Part shown: piece after piece, positions 12,464 through 23,738 of the stretch
Numbering within the stretch: the first letter of the stretch is position 1
Layout of the letters: the number at the start of each line of letters is the position of its first letter
Assembly: GCA_001566295.1 (NCBI GenBank)
Contig: KQ964246.1
Coordinates: 930,001 to 994,000 of the forward strand
DNA: 64,000 nucleotides
Reading direction: 5' to 3'
DNA from: Microdochium bolleyi
Taxonomy: Eukaryota; Ascomycota; Sordariomycetes; Xylariales; Microdochiaceae
The notes under the pieces: model-generated
What the model was told of the DNA's origin: nothing
The model's database searches: none
Seen by the model: only the letters and a program-made list of their open reading frames with translations
Position numbers and translations under genes: made by a program

Positions 12464-14843
12464 TGACGTCGTCGCTTAGGAAGCGTTGATCTGTGGTAGT
12501 TCCGGAGGCTGGCTTGTATCAAGCTCAGTGGTGGAGGGGCAGCGGGTGGAATGTCTGGGCCTAGTCGGACATTCCAGCAGAAGGCCAGTGGGCAGCACCG
12601 AGCTACGGGAGAGGACTATCCGGTCGAGAGGCCTACTTTTGCTCCACGGAGATGTGACTGATACTGCTGTAGCGAGTAATGCGTATGTCGTCAGGCGGGC
12701 TGGTGAGTTCGAATGGGGTGGCTGGGCTTCTTGTCGCGTCCGGACTGGAGTCGAATGTCTTGCAAGCGAGAAGAACCTTGGAGGTCCCGATCCGGAGGTC
12801 GAGGCGCGGGCAGAGTGTGGATATACGAGGATGAGACAGGGCTGGCTCCTGCACTGGTGCTGGACGGCCAGATCAGGGGGGTGAGGATTGGTCTCGAGGG
12901 AAGGTACCGGTATGCTCGCTCGTGGATCGGCGGATGCGGAGAGGCGGCGGTCGTGCCTGAGGATCGCTCTCTGTTCTCGGCAGGGGTCGATGTCTCCAGT
13001 AATATGGGCAGATTATGGAGTCGGGGGAGCTGTTGCGGAAGGCGACTGGCGCTTCAGAGGCCGCGCTGGTGAAACTGTTGCGGTCACGGCAACCACCAAA
13101 ACCGTCTTGTGATGCAGCAGCAGCAGCGACAACAACAACAATTGCTTCAATGTTGTGCTTGTGTTTGCGACCGTGGCAACTTGGATTCTACCGACAAGCC
13201 GTGCCGCCAACAGGAGGACAAAGGACAAAGGACACAGGAGAAGCTTCTTCGCCACCCGGTACCAACCACTCCGTCCCAACCTCATCCCTCGATATTACTG
13301 ACTATTATCCTCTCCTGGCTCGCCTGGTCCCCTTTCCTTGTCCCGCCCACATTGGATGGAGACAGGGGTAACTCATATTGAGGTCCCCACTGCGATGCAG
13401 CCAACCACACCGCTGCGGGACCTGAAGAACGGCGCCCGCCCAGAGCTAGCCGGCCTACTGTGTACACCGCGTCGACGGAGTGGAGGCTGCCATCCTTCGA
13501 ACAAAGCCAGTCCGCGGCCCAGTCGTCAATCCGTCCCTCCCTTTGTCCTCCGGGAGACGTTCGAGTGGACGCTGCTGCTGCTGCTGCGTCCTGTCAAATC
13601 GGCTCCATGATCCTTCTGGCGTCGACGAGCTCATTACACAAGCTCGCCACTCACCAGACCTGTCGGGCACAGGGTACCTACCTTAGGTACACATCAACGT
13701 TGCTCTTCATCCGCCAGAATCGGACGGCACGTTATCATCGATCCTGATGGCCCGCCCGACAGGGGTTGATGAGCCGATGCCAGTCGGAGTCGACGGCGGT
13801 CAGCGAGCGTGTGACCGTTCCTGCATTCATGCATGCATGCAAGGCACGAACCACATCACCCACATCATGTACAGTGCTGCGTGCGTAGCTGATGCGAACC
13901 ACCCGCCACGATGATGACTCCGATAGGGGAAACCAAACATCATGTCCGTCATCATCGCCGCGCCACGAAACGCGCCTTTACGCGTGCTGCCGTTTCCCAA
14001 ACCTTGGCGGGCTAGTCATAGAAAACCCCTTCTCTCTCTCTCCGTCTCACTTTCCTTCACGTCAACGTTATCTAGACTTTGCGCCCAGGCGCCCGGTTCG
14101 TCGTGTTCAAAGAGAGCTGCAGCTGGCTGCGAGCGGCCTAGCGCAAATTACGCCCCATCCAGGCACAGGACTGTCTGGTTGGCCGGGCTCGAGTCTAAAA
14201 TCTCCACCAGTCAGAAAAGGTATGTGCTGGGTGGTCAGCACACGAACGTTGCAGGCATCCAGCACCGGTCAAATCACACGTCGGATCTCTTGACTCGCCA
14301 CGCCCCGAGAAGGAATGGCTGGTTCGCTGGGTCATATCAAGCATTAACAACCTGAAGGTGGGTATCACTCGGGTGGACGATCGTCGCGTTTGACTCTCCC
14401 CACATTGAAAGGCCCCCTGAACTTCGGAATGACGATCAGCCCGTCTAGACCCCGAGCTGGCTAACCAGAGCAGTAATGCAAGCTCAACTTCCGCATGCTC
14501 GTAAGAGCCATTACTTAGCCATACAGCTTGATACTTTCACCGCTGTGCTCTTTCACAAGACCGATGAACATGGTCTCAAACCGAGCGAGACACGTGCAGA
14601 AGCCGTATGGTCTGCCTTGAGGATGCTGTATATGATCGTGGAATAATGTCTCTGTATCCAAACCACCAACGCCAACGGGAAAGAACCAAAAAGCTACCCT
14701 GTGAATCTCACGAATAGAGACAATCCGTCTTATGTACGGCAGCTGCATGCCTCTGCTGAACCATCAGTGGCCTTCTCCACCCGCAGGACTGCCATTCTCA
14801 TTATTGTCGTCATCAAACATCGAGTGCATAGCGGCGCGGCGCC
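12464..14843. other. Intergenic region, no supported gene
   Basis: 2.4 kb between the 5' end of the TBC gene and the 3' end of the SSXT-like gene. It contains short CAG/CAA-rich runs near 13105-13145, a palindromic TACCTACCTTAGGTA-type element near 13675-13692 and TGCATGCATGCA near 13828-13842. No ORF has convincing protein character. Confidence 0.55.
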
Positions 14844-16946
14844 CTACCCCATCATCTGCGGCTGCTGCCCCGGGAAGCCCATCTGCTGCTGTTGCTGCTG
14901 CGGAGGCATCAGTGGGGGTTGCCTGTTGCCCGGGACGGGGCTGACCTGGCTCGGCGTCTGGATGCCCGGCTGCTTCGGTCCACCACCGCCAGCGCCTCCT
15001 GCGCCCGGCCGGTTCCCGGGCCCCGGCATCACCGGCTCCTTGTTCGGGTCCACGCCGGGGAACAGCGCCTGGAGCTTCTTGTAGAGATCTTGCAGATATC
15101 GTGATGTCTCTTCACGGTCGGACGCGGTATTGTTATTGCTGACTTGGTTGTTGATGGTGCCATCTGTTGACTCGGGTGGTGGCATGGGCTTGAGCTTTGC
15201 GCGGGTGTTCAGCGGCGGCGCCTTGAGGAAGGCTGGGCTTGATGACGGTGTTCCCTGGCTCTTCTTGTCGGCGAGCGCTGCAAGGTATGCCAGATTGGCC
15301 TGCAGTCTTCGCATACATCTATTCCCAGTCATATCAGTAAGCGGTCAACGAGACGCTTGCGTACACATGGAAGCTCACTGTATGTAGTCCTGCGCCAGCA
15401 GGTCCTCCTCCTCCTTCGACTTCTTGTCGGCGCCCGCTCCGTCGCTGCCCTCGGCCAAGCGCTCCTTCTTCAGTATAGCCTGAGTGTGTTGGATCTGTAA
15501 CGCCTCCAGCAACAGCTCATTGTTGATCTCGAGGAGTATCCCGTTGCGCTCCTTGTCCCTCGATGTAGGCCCAGGACTAAGGGGTGTCGCCGTTGACGAG
15601 ACACCATTGGTTGCTGTCCCAGACCCTGACGTGGGGAATGTTGGTGTTTGTGGGGTCTGGATTGTGGCCGAGTTGGGCTGCTGCTGCTGGCCTGGATGAT
15701 GTTGTTGCGGCGGCGGCTGCTGCTGCTGCTGGAACTGCTGCTGTTGTTGTTGCTGCTGTAAATGCTGTTGTTGTTGTTGTTGTTGCTGCTGGAGATGTTG
15801 CTGCTGTTGCTGCTGCTGTTGAAGATGCTGCTGCCCATGCATCTGCAAGTTGTTCTGCATTTGCCCCTGCGGTGTCCCTTGACCGTTCTGCGGTGTTGGA
15901 AACTGGGATTGTTGTGAAGGCGTCCCGTTCGGCGTGGGTGTACCGTGGCTGGGCGGCTGTTGGAACCGCTGGGGCGTGGGTGTCGACATGCCGCTGTTCA
16001 TGCTCTGCTGTGCTTGCTGCTGCTGCTGCTGCTGCTGCTGCATCCTCGCCATCATCTGCTGCTGTTGCTGTGGTGTCATGCCTTGGTGCATGGGGAAACC
16101 GCCTCCCATGGGCATGCCAGCGCCCATGGGGTAGCCCGCCGGCATGTTCATCTGTGCGCCCGCCATATTGGGGTTTCCAGGTCCGTACGGGTTCTGGTTG
16201 AAGGCGGCTTGGTAGTTGGGCACTGCGCGCACAGGAGTTCACGTTAGCACAGCTCCATATAAGCACGTGGGATGAGTGTTGTGGATGCCGGCGACACCAG
16301 CAGCCGGGTCAGGACGACGAGGAAGGGCTCGATCGTCGAGGTCCGCGGCGCGTATGACGTGACCCAAGGTTCGTGTTGCCCGGGAGCGTCCGTGCCTTGG
16401 CCTCAAGTGGAACACCAGGACCGCAGAGACACCGAGTCCATCGCAAGCGCGCGACGCGGCGATCCGGACGCCCTGCCAGTCCGGGGAGCAGAAAGGGAAA
16501 GTTCGCGACTAGGGAGGGAGAACCATGGACGGGACCGACGTACTCTGGCCATTGGGAGCAGCCATGTGCGCGCTCGGGTTCTGCATCATGGCGCCAGGCC
16601 CGCCGGCGCCGGGCATGACGTTGGGACCGGACGAGTAGGCGGCGCCGGCGCCGGGTTGGCCGGGGCCCATTGGGAACTGCTGCGGGTTGTACATGATGGG
16701 CAGCTGGGCGTGGTTGTCAAAGGCGAAAAGATTGTGTGGCGGTTGCTGATGTGGGAGCAGAAACAGCGATTGCGCCTGTGCCTGGGTCGCGCTCCTTGGC
16801 GCCTGTCGGGCCTGCGCGTCCGAGTCGCCGTCTCCCGCCAGCATCAGTGGTGGGGCTGCCCCAGCTCCGCCGAGCCCAAGTGCGAGTCCAAGTCCGTCAG
16901 GATTCCCGCCGTCAAAGGCGCCGTATTCGTCTGCGAACATGGCCAT
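14844..16946 (-). CDS. Gln-rich SS18/SSXT-family coactivator (SWI/SNF-associated)
   Basis: Three minus-strand exons: 16946-16544, 16222-15379, 15318-14844, giving 573 residues. The junctions read AAPNGQ-M-PNYQAAF and LAQDYI-Q-CMRRLQAN. The SNH (SYT N-terminal homology) signature is visible but interrupted: LLEINNELLLEALQIQHTQA, an acidic/Lys spacer, then DYIQCMRRLQANLAYLAALAD. This matches the animal SS18 pattern in which a helix is followed by YxxxLxxNLxYLAxIAD. Around it lie Met/Pro/Gly-rich sequence and long polyglutamine tracts (15711-15838 and 16010-16075), encoded by mixed CAG and CAA. SS18 proteins are subunits of SWI/SNF remodellers; fungal members are often labelled 'glutamine repeat protein'. 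The long ORFs in other frames here are by-products of the CAG/CAA repeats. Confidence 0.85.
15711..16075. repeat. CAG/CAA trinucleotide tracts (polyglutamine coding)
   Basis: Several CTG/TTG runs on the + strand encode Gln tracts of roughly 5-10 residues, broken by Leu, His and Phe, in the SSXT-like protein on the - strand. The codons are interrupted (CAG mixed with CAA), which normally limits slippage. Confidence 0.9.
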
Positions 16947-17547
16947 GGTCGGGGCTGGCTAGCCCTACAGTATGCGAAGTCGTGCGCCTGTAAGCAGCTC
17001 CGGGGGTCGACGACATCGACAGGACATGCACGCAGGATCCAACTGCTCAGCTGATATATTGCTCAGCTGAAATTGGGCAGTTGGAGCCGGGGTATTGGAG
17101 TCTAGCTCTCGACTTGTTCGCGCAAGAGCACTCCAATCACATTTAGCGATAGCCTCAGCTGGCTCTCAAGGTGTCGAATGACGCGACGTAGCGATCTATG
17201 AGGCTTGTTGTCTGTCTGAAAGACTTCTGGAATTCTGAAATTACTTGGCGCCTATTCAAGAAAGCTCCAACAGTCTCGAGAACGGCGTGCATTGCTCTCG
17301 ACATGAAGCTAGGAAAAGCTCATGGGCATTGCGGTGCCGCTCTTCATGTGCACTGAACATGCCAGAGATCTGGGACCTAGAAGAATCCGGAAACGTATGA
17401 CTCTTGCCCATCATAGACCTCATCTGGTACTGACATGTTGGGGTGAGCTAATGACACTGGGTGATATTTCGAGGGGACAAAGACTAGAGGTTGTTGTGCC
17501 TGCAATGTACCAATATATCTTTGTATAATTGTCCTGGAGGTCATAAT
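16947..17547. other. Promoter side of the SSXT-like gene
   Basis: 600 nt with no supported gene. A GCTCAGCTGA decamer occurs twice near 17045-17072 around a short AT stretch, possibly a regulatory site, close to the likely transcription start of the minus-strand gene. Confidence 0.45.
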
Positions 17548-17648
17548 GGTTCTATAGTGTAGTTGGTTATCACTTCGGATTCTGATTCCTCGTTGTAAAG
17601 ACGCTGTGAGAAGTTTCCGGCGACCCCGGTTCGAGTCCGGGTAGGACC
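17548..17648 (+). tRNA. tRNA-Gln(CUG) with 29-nt intron
   Basis: The acceptor stem GGTTCTA pairs with TAGGACC (one T-G wobble). The D arm is TAGTGTAGTTGGTTATCAC. The anticodon stem TCGGA pairs with TCCGG at 17616-17620, and anticodon CTG is at 17582-17584. The T arm is CCCGG-TTCGAGT-CCGGG. An intron occupies about 17586-17614, one base 3' of the anticodon, the canonical nuclear position. Removing it leaves 72 nt. The B box GGTTCGAGTCC (17628-17638) fits the Pol III promoter consensus exactly. The sequence matches the well-known fungal tRNA-Gln type, so identity is firm. Confidence 0.96.
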
Positions 17649-17653
17649 TATAC

Positions 17654-17657
17654 TTTT
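17654..17657 (+). terminator. Pol III T-run terminator of tRNA-Gln
   Basis: A TTTT run six nucleotides after the tRNA, the usual RNA polymerase III stop. A longer T run near 17691-17696 may act as backup. Confidence 0.6.
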
Positions 17658-18157
17658 GCATATCTGCCACCAAATGTGATGCGTATGTTGCTTTTTTGGC
17701 AATAGCTCAAGCACAAAACAGTCAGTCCTTTCCCGGAGATAATGGCCGTAGTTGTCAACATTACATTGTTCTGTTGTTGGAGCGTTCACGGGTAGCAGAT
17801 GATGCACACTACGAACTCGGGCCCCTGGGTGCGATGACGTCGTCCAATTCCAATGGTCTTTGTAGTCACAACCCTGGGAGAACTTTGCATGGTCTCAATC
17901 GTGAAGACATACAGCAAACAGCACGTAGAAAATCAAACAAGCAACTCAAAAAGTCCCAATACCCTCGCCAGATACCAGAACGACGCCTTTGGTTCCTGAG
18001 GTCCGAAGCCGTGCCGGGTGATGCGAACTGAACATCTCATGACCTTGCCCCACCACGGGGAACGTTCGATGACTGACTTATCCCCGCGGCCTTCCACGAC
18101 AGCATTACTTCCTTTCGACTTGTTACAAAACTGCAATTCCACATCACGGAATCCTGC
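17658..18157. other. Intergenic region upstream of the pyridoxamine-phosphate oxidase gene
   Basis: 500 nt with no supported gene; expected to hold the promoter and 5' leader of the gene starting at 18158. Confidence 0.5.
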
Positions 18158-19079
18158 ATGCGGCCGCTTCTCGTCTCACAAGTTCTCAAGTTCGGCAGCA
18201 GAACCAGCACGATGGCGCTGCACTCGGCCAAAGACCCCTCCAAGCTCATCTGTAAGCCAAACCTCGGTTCCCCTCGAAGAACTTACAAGGGCCATACACT
18301 GACTGCTCCTCTCTCTTCCAACTTTGACAGTCGCTCCAGCCGGGAAGGAGGAGCACGGCCAAGCTGAGCAGTTCAATAAGGGCACGCTCACCCGGCTGGA
18401 CCTCGACGCCCGGAGCCCCGTGTCGCAGTTCCACTCGTGGTTCGCGACCGCGCAGCGGGCCGACGCCGCCGTCGCGCACCCGGAGACGTGCTGCCTGTCC
18501 ACGGCCTCGCTGCCGTCAGGCCGCGTCTCGGCGCGCATGGTGTACCTGAAGGAGCTCGATACGCGGGGCTTCGTCGTGTACAGCAACTTCGGGACGAGCC
18601 AGAAGAGCAGGGACCTGGCGTCGAACCCGTGGGCGAGCCTGACGTTCTGGTGGGAGGCACTGGAGCGGCAGGTGCGGGTCGAGGGCCGGGCCGAGCGGCT
18701 GCCGAGCGAGGAGAGTCAGAAGTACTACGACACGCGCGCGCGGGGCAGCAGGATCGGCGCGTGGGCCAGCAGGCAGAGCCAGGTGCTGCAGCCGATGAGC
18801 GGTGTCGCGGGGACGACGGAGCAGGCGCAGAGCGTGGCGGACGACGGCCGACAGCAGCTCGAGGGCTGGGTCAAGGAGGCCGAGGAGAAGTTCGCGGGTC
18901 AGGACCAGATCCCCGTGCCTGAGTTCTGGGGCGGGCTGAGGATCGTCCCGGAGTCGGTCGAGTTCTGGCAGGGCAGACAGAGCCGGCTGCACGACCGGTT
19001 CGTGTACACTCGCAAGCCTGGCAGCGAGGACAAGCCGGCTGATGAGGCTGAATGGACGCTTGAGAGACTGAGCCCATGA
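18158..19079 (+). CDS. pdx3: Pyridoxamine 5'-phosphate oxidase
   Basis: Two exons, 18158-18251 and 18331-19079, give 280 residues. The intron has donor GTAAGC and acceptor GACAG; the join reads SAKDPSKLIF-APAGKEEH. PNPO motifs: QFNKGTLTRLDLDARSPVSQF, CCLSTASLPSGRVSARMVYL with GFVVYSNFGTSQKSRDL (FMN-binding split barrel), WASLTFWWEALERQVRVEG, then RGSRIGAWASRQSQVL, and the C-terminal substrate-site block FWGGLRIVPESVEFWQGRQS followed by RLHDRF. The enzyme oxidises pyridoxamine/pyridoxine 5'-phosphate to PLP using FMN and O2. A shorter start at the second Met (MALHSAK) would remove a basic, possibly organelle-directing, N-terminus. The two starts cannot be separated here. Confidence 0.95.
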
Positions 19080-19562
19080 GCGGATAAGTGTGCCAATGAA
19101 TGGGAAATGGCGGTACCGATATGGTCTGTTGTTGACGTCTGTAGCTCCGGACGATATGTACGCTCATCGGAAAAAGTTCAAGTGTTCTTTCGGTTGGTTG
19201 ATGTTTTCGCGGTCGGCAACCCCAAATTGTCACAATCACCACAGGGCATAATTTATCTTCGCTAGCCACGAAGCCCAACAACAAAATGGTTGGAGTCACC
19301 AGAAAACTGTATTTCGCTGTGTAAAAATATCTAAGGAGAAGGAAACATCACCTTCCTATCCCATACGTGATGAAGACTCCATGAACTCCTCCGGCGCAAT
19401 ACTGAGCGGACCATGCTTGAATCTAGCGTGGATATAACCCCACCAAAACGCAGTGTGCTTGTGCCAATCCCTCATTTAATGCTTCTGCGGTCCGGAAGAA
19501 GCTGCCAAATCCAGGTACCGCCGTCCATATCGTCGCTCTGCGTTGCCTCGGACCAATTCCAC
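19080..19562. other. Convergent intergenic region
   Basis: 480 nt between the stop codons of the PNPO (+) and PPG1 (-) genes. No gene or repeat seen; presumably both 3' UTRs. Confidence 0.55.
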
Positions 19563-21019
19563 TCAGAGGAAATAGTCCGCCACAGGCTTTTTAGCTGGCA
19601 TGCCTCGAGAGTCCTGCGGTGCTGCTTGGAACACGCGGTACCGTCTGCCAGGCCCACTGCGAGGCACAATGGGTATGTCGTTATCCCACGGCTTCATTGC
19701 ATCCATCACCCGTTTCCGATCTATGTCACCATTGCTGCGTGCGAGGATGCCATCGCCACCACCGTCCTCGAACAGCTCCAGGACCGCAGCTACATTTCCG
19801 CAACGATAGCAGTAGTTTGGTGCACTCCACACTGTGACGATACTCGCGTCGAACATTTCCTTAAAGCCTTCCATGACGAGCTGATGCGCACGGGCGATGA
19901 GCGACAGGTCGTTCCGGTGGTTGAAAATCTTGACAATATCAGCGCCAAAGAGGAAGCCGGCACCTCGCGGCGACAGACCCCAACCCTCGATGTCGTCTGG
20001 ATCCGACCATAGAAGATCACACATGGGTCCTTCATGTGGCACCTCCTGCTTCCGATCCAGGAATCTGATCTTATCAATGGAGTCGACCAGAGGAGACAAC
20101 CCACCGTGGACGCAAAGGATCGCGCCTGTTGGGTTGCCCATTGATCCGTTACTGGAGCCGGACGCGCCCGAGCCTGGAGGACCAGTGTTGCCGTTGAGGC
20201 CGGATGACGCTTGCGGATTGAGAGACTGACTTCGTTCGCGATCCTGCCGGGAGAAGTGGCTAATTCTCTCACCGTCGGCATTGCAGACTTCGATCTCGAC
20301 ATCGTCAGGGTCACAGTTCAGTGGTGACGAGCCAGGGTTGTCCGAAGGAGTGAGGTTGTTGGATGCCCCAAGAACGATGGCGCCAAGAGCAAGGTAGTCG
20401 AAGACGTCGCAACAGTACCGCCAAACGTTAGCGCTGCCGTACTTTCGGAGGCATTCGTCGTAGAAACCGTACACTGTCGTGATTTGCCGCGACTCGTGAT
20501 TGCCGCGGATGAGCGTCATTCGATCAGGATACCGGACTTTGAGGCACAGGAGAAGCAAGAAGGACTCTAAGGAGTAGAAGCCGCGGTCCACGAAATCACC
20601 TGCAGAATGTCAGAATAGTGGTCGTGTGCTTTGGGGCGCGCACGCTCGACGTACCCATGAAGAGATAGTTCGTGTCCGGAGGATCGCCTCCCACGCGAAA
20701 TAGTTCCATGAGGTCATGGAACTGTCCGTGGATATCGCCGCATATCTAGGGCGCAGAAATGTCAGCCATGTCCGCGCGCACTTGAGTTGGAGCCGTCCAC
20801 CCGGGGCGGCGACCAGACATACTGTAACTGGCGCTGTGACTGTAACCACATTGCCCTCCTCGATCAGAAGCTCGCGGGCTTTGTGGCAGAGTTCGCGAAC
20901 CTGGGCCTCTGGTATAGGTCGGCATGCCCGCAGCTGAGCGATCGCTCTGTAACGCGCATGTCAGCGTTGTGTTCTTTGTACTATCGACGTGCGTGGACGA
21001 ACTTGTCGAGGTCGCTCAT
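19563..21019 (-). CDS. ppg1: PP2A-type Ser/Thr phosphatase Ppg1
   Basis: Four minus-strand exons: 21019-21003 (only 17 nt), 20946-20823, 20745-20655, 20599-19563, giving 422 residues. N-terminus after splicing: MSDLDK-AIAQLRACRPIPEA. Catalytic signatures: ICGDIHGQFHDL, DFVDRG, RGNHESRQ, CVHGGLSP, ARAHQLV and SAPNYCYRCGN, so all metal-binding and catalytic residues are present. The C-terminus ends DYFL, the PP2A-like tail whose final Leu is carboxymethylated in this family. A Ser/Gly/Asn-rich insert of about 90 residues (ASNNLTPSDN... to GSMGNPTGAI) sits between the ALGAIVLG strand and the HGG loop. It is usual for filamentous-fungal Ppg1 and absent from PP2A itself. In yeast Ppg1 acts with Far/STRIPAK-like partners on glycogen and mitophagy control. 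Confidence 0.95.
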
Positions 21020-22459
21020 CCTCGCAGCTAGCACCGCAGGTGCCGCTCGTGTGTGCTACTCGGGAAACACCACAGGAAAGTTCGCGGTACCGGCCGAGAC
21101 AGAGGCGACCAAGATGTGAACACTGTCCCGTCTGGACCGAGGTTGAGGCTGGTTATATGCCTGCGACAATGCGCGATCGTGGTGGTTTCAAGATGGCGGT
21201 GGTTGTGGGGTTCGGACGGTGGTGCGCAGCGTGCCGGACCGGGTGTGTGCGGGAGCGCCGGTAGTCGTTGAGAGCCCGAATAAGTCTTTTCACCAAGGTG
21301 TACGCGAGGCGTCGGTGTCGCGAATCTGCAGTGTAATGGCGAGAGCTGGCTGGTGGTGTTGAGATTTACAGGTTGCCGTGGCGGACCGTGGAGTTTGTCA
21401 AACCGAGTGGTTGGCGGCGCTAAGAATTAAGGGCAGCTAGCGGCCCCTGCCAGAGCTTCCAAGGTTGGGGAAGCTGAACGTGCTCAAGTGCCACCCCGAC
21501 CATCGCCCAGGACCCTTGTCAGCAGGCCAGACGGCATGGCACCTCGAGCTTTGCAGTACAGAATGGATGATCGATTCTCCTGGGATACGCTGTATCGCCT
21601 TGCAGGATTTCCTTTCAAGGTCATCGGATGAATGAGGCACGAGTAACCAGATATAGCGGGGAGGAAACAAGGAGGAAGAGCGACGGGCTTGCCATCGACT
21701 AGGTACATATCGGCAGGTCCGCCACAGTCAGCACACAGGCACACAGTTCAAATCAGTATTGCGGATTCTTACATTCGTTACTGCACAGAAATACCTCGTC
21801 AATGTTGATTTCCAGAATGGCGCCTTTGCTTGCGAAATGGCTTCAGTCAGGACAATCATGTGTGAGCACGTGGGCAATGGTCCCCAGTCAATAACGGGCA
21901 TCGAGACCGAGGACAGTTGCGGGACTCCAATCCCAAGTCGCATGAACGGCACCAGCCGTCATTGTTCTCAACCATGTCTCTGCCTACGCGGCAAGCCTTT
22001 ATGACAAGATCTAATCCTTTTTCTCACCAGCTGGACTAATATCGTTACCGCCATGGAACCACAGCACTTTGCCACGCAGCATCTCCTACTCCCACAAATT
22101 ATCATCGCCCTAGAATATCAGCGTACTCGTTGCGGCCGGTGGACCGGCTTGAACGTGACAGGACACGTGCCTGCCGAGACCCTCACTGTTTACGCGCATG
22201 GTAGGCAACCAGAAAAGAGTCTGACAAAAAAAAAATACGCTTCCATTGATCATAGCATAGCTTATACACGAGTGAGCTTGGTGTCAAGCTTCACTCAAGG
22301 AACCATCGACCTAAATCAGCGGCTTTCTCGTATATGAGGCCGTCAAAAGATCGTCGGCATTTTTTCTTCGCCTAGAGATCTCTTTGTAAAGGTACCGGTT
22401 CATTCCCCACCAATCTCGCCCGCAAAGCGCTCCCTCGAGCAGAGCGTTTGATTCGGGTC
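21020..22459. other. Intergenic region, no supported gene
   Basis: 1.4 kb between the PPG1 start and the FIS1 stop. No convincing ORF, RNA gene or repeat. An A9 run lies near 22225. Confidence 0.5.
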
Positions 22460-23006
22460 TTACCTCCTCCGACCCTTGAAGAGGATACCGCCCACCACAC
22501 CAGCAGCGATGGCAACACCGCTGATGATCGCGACGCCCATGAGGCCTTCCTTGGCGACCTTGTCGTCGATGAGCCGCCGCAGGTCGGCGGCTTGAAGGTT
22601 CGCGGGTTCCTTGTCGAGCAGCAGGTCGTTGTAGCGTCTCGCGTCGGCGTAGTTGCCGAGCTTGTAGTTGCCCAGTGCTAGGTAGTACAGGCACTCGCGC
22701 CGCCGCTCTGGGGAGACACGGAAGATCTCTGAGAGCAAGCGGACGCCTTGCTGCTGGTCGTTGCGCGAGTTGGACTTGACGAGCCCCCAAGCGAAGTTGA
22801 ATTTTGTCTGCACTCCAACCATGTCGCCCTCCTTCTCGAACTGGGATCGCAGAACGCCGAGCTCGGCATCCTTGAGCGGCGTTTCCGCATCGACGGCGTC
22901 TGCAGGAGTGGACGCGGCGAGTTAGTGTCACTGTGGGCGCCTTGGTCGGCAGAGCACCGCGGGGTTGGGATGTCGAAATTGGGCACGTACGAGGCAGTGC
23001 GGTCAT
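22460..23006 (-). CDS. fis1: Mitochondrial/peroxisomal fission protein Fis1
   Basis: Two exons on the minus strand: 23006-22991 (16 nt) and 22899-22460, giving 151 residues. The first exon codes MTALP plus one base; the join gives MTALPHAVDAETPLKDAEL. A TPR-like bundle follows: VQTKFNFAWGLVKS, RNDQQQGVRLLSEIF, RRRECLYYLALGNYKLGNYA, YNDLLLDKEP. The C-terminal anchor GVAIISGVAIAAGVVGGILF is followed by a basic GRRR tail, the tail-anchor type used for outer mitochondrial membrane and peroxisomes. Fis1 recruits dynamin-like Dnm1 through adaptors. Length and motifs are standard for the family (yeast 155 aa). Confidence 0.97.
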
Positions 23007-23738
23007 GATTGTGGCCGTGGGGTATCTGGTGGTATGATCACGGCTGTGCTTTCAAGTGTAGACAGGATTTCGAATATGGCTGGAGGAGAAATGCGATGCT
23101 GCAGGGTGGTTATGGGTATTCTGATGCCGGTCCGAGGAAGCTGATCATGCGAGCGACAGTGTGGCGGAAGCTTCTCGAGACCTGGGCTGTGGCTCATCAG
23201 GTTTGCTTTATGACGCAGCCGCGGCAAATAGCGTGGCCAGGTCTGCGCCTGACCCCAGCCCAGGCCGCTGCTTCTCGCCCGAGCGGGGCCTCCGACCCTG
23301 CCGGGCCTGCCCGTCTGAGAAGTGGAGTCGGCACTCTCCTCTGGGGTCGGACGCGCTGCGCAGTCGTCCTGGTGATGTTTTTTGTTTAGAGGGGTTGGCC
23401 GTCGCCAATCAGCATGCGGGCCAGGGTGCTGGTGCCGGCATCCATCCACCATCGACCCTGGATTCTCGATTTGGCCGACCGTGATGCGCCCGACAGCACG
23501 ATTAAGGACTTCCCCGACCTCCAACTTCATCCTCTCCACAGCGCAGTGATTCGACGGCCCGCGCAAACAAATCCCATCTCGATCCAGCCTCAATCCACTC
23601 GACCTGCAACACGTCGTCCTCTACGAGCATCTCCTAGCGATCGCGAGACGAACTTGCGGCACCACGAGCCATCACGACTCAAACACTCTCCCAGACCAAG
23701 ACTGAGCAGCAGAAAGGACAGGACGCCACTCAGTCATC
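23007..23738. other. Divergent promoter region, FIS1/SPC24
   Basis: 730 nt shared between two divergent genes. No supported ORF; presumably both promoters. Confidence 0.5.

Noticed and set aside
15577..16266. Long extra ORFs (205 and 229 codons) in other frames over the SSXT-like gene
   Set aside because: CAG/CAA repeats have no stop in any frame; the products are poly-Ala/Thr/Val runs without any domain.
20985..21003. Longer PPG1 exon 1 ending at GCAC (donor GTCGAT)
   Set aside because: The phase does not match exon 2; the donor at 21002 (GTTCGT) gives the conserved MSDLDKAIAQLRAC start.
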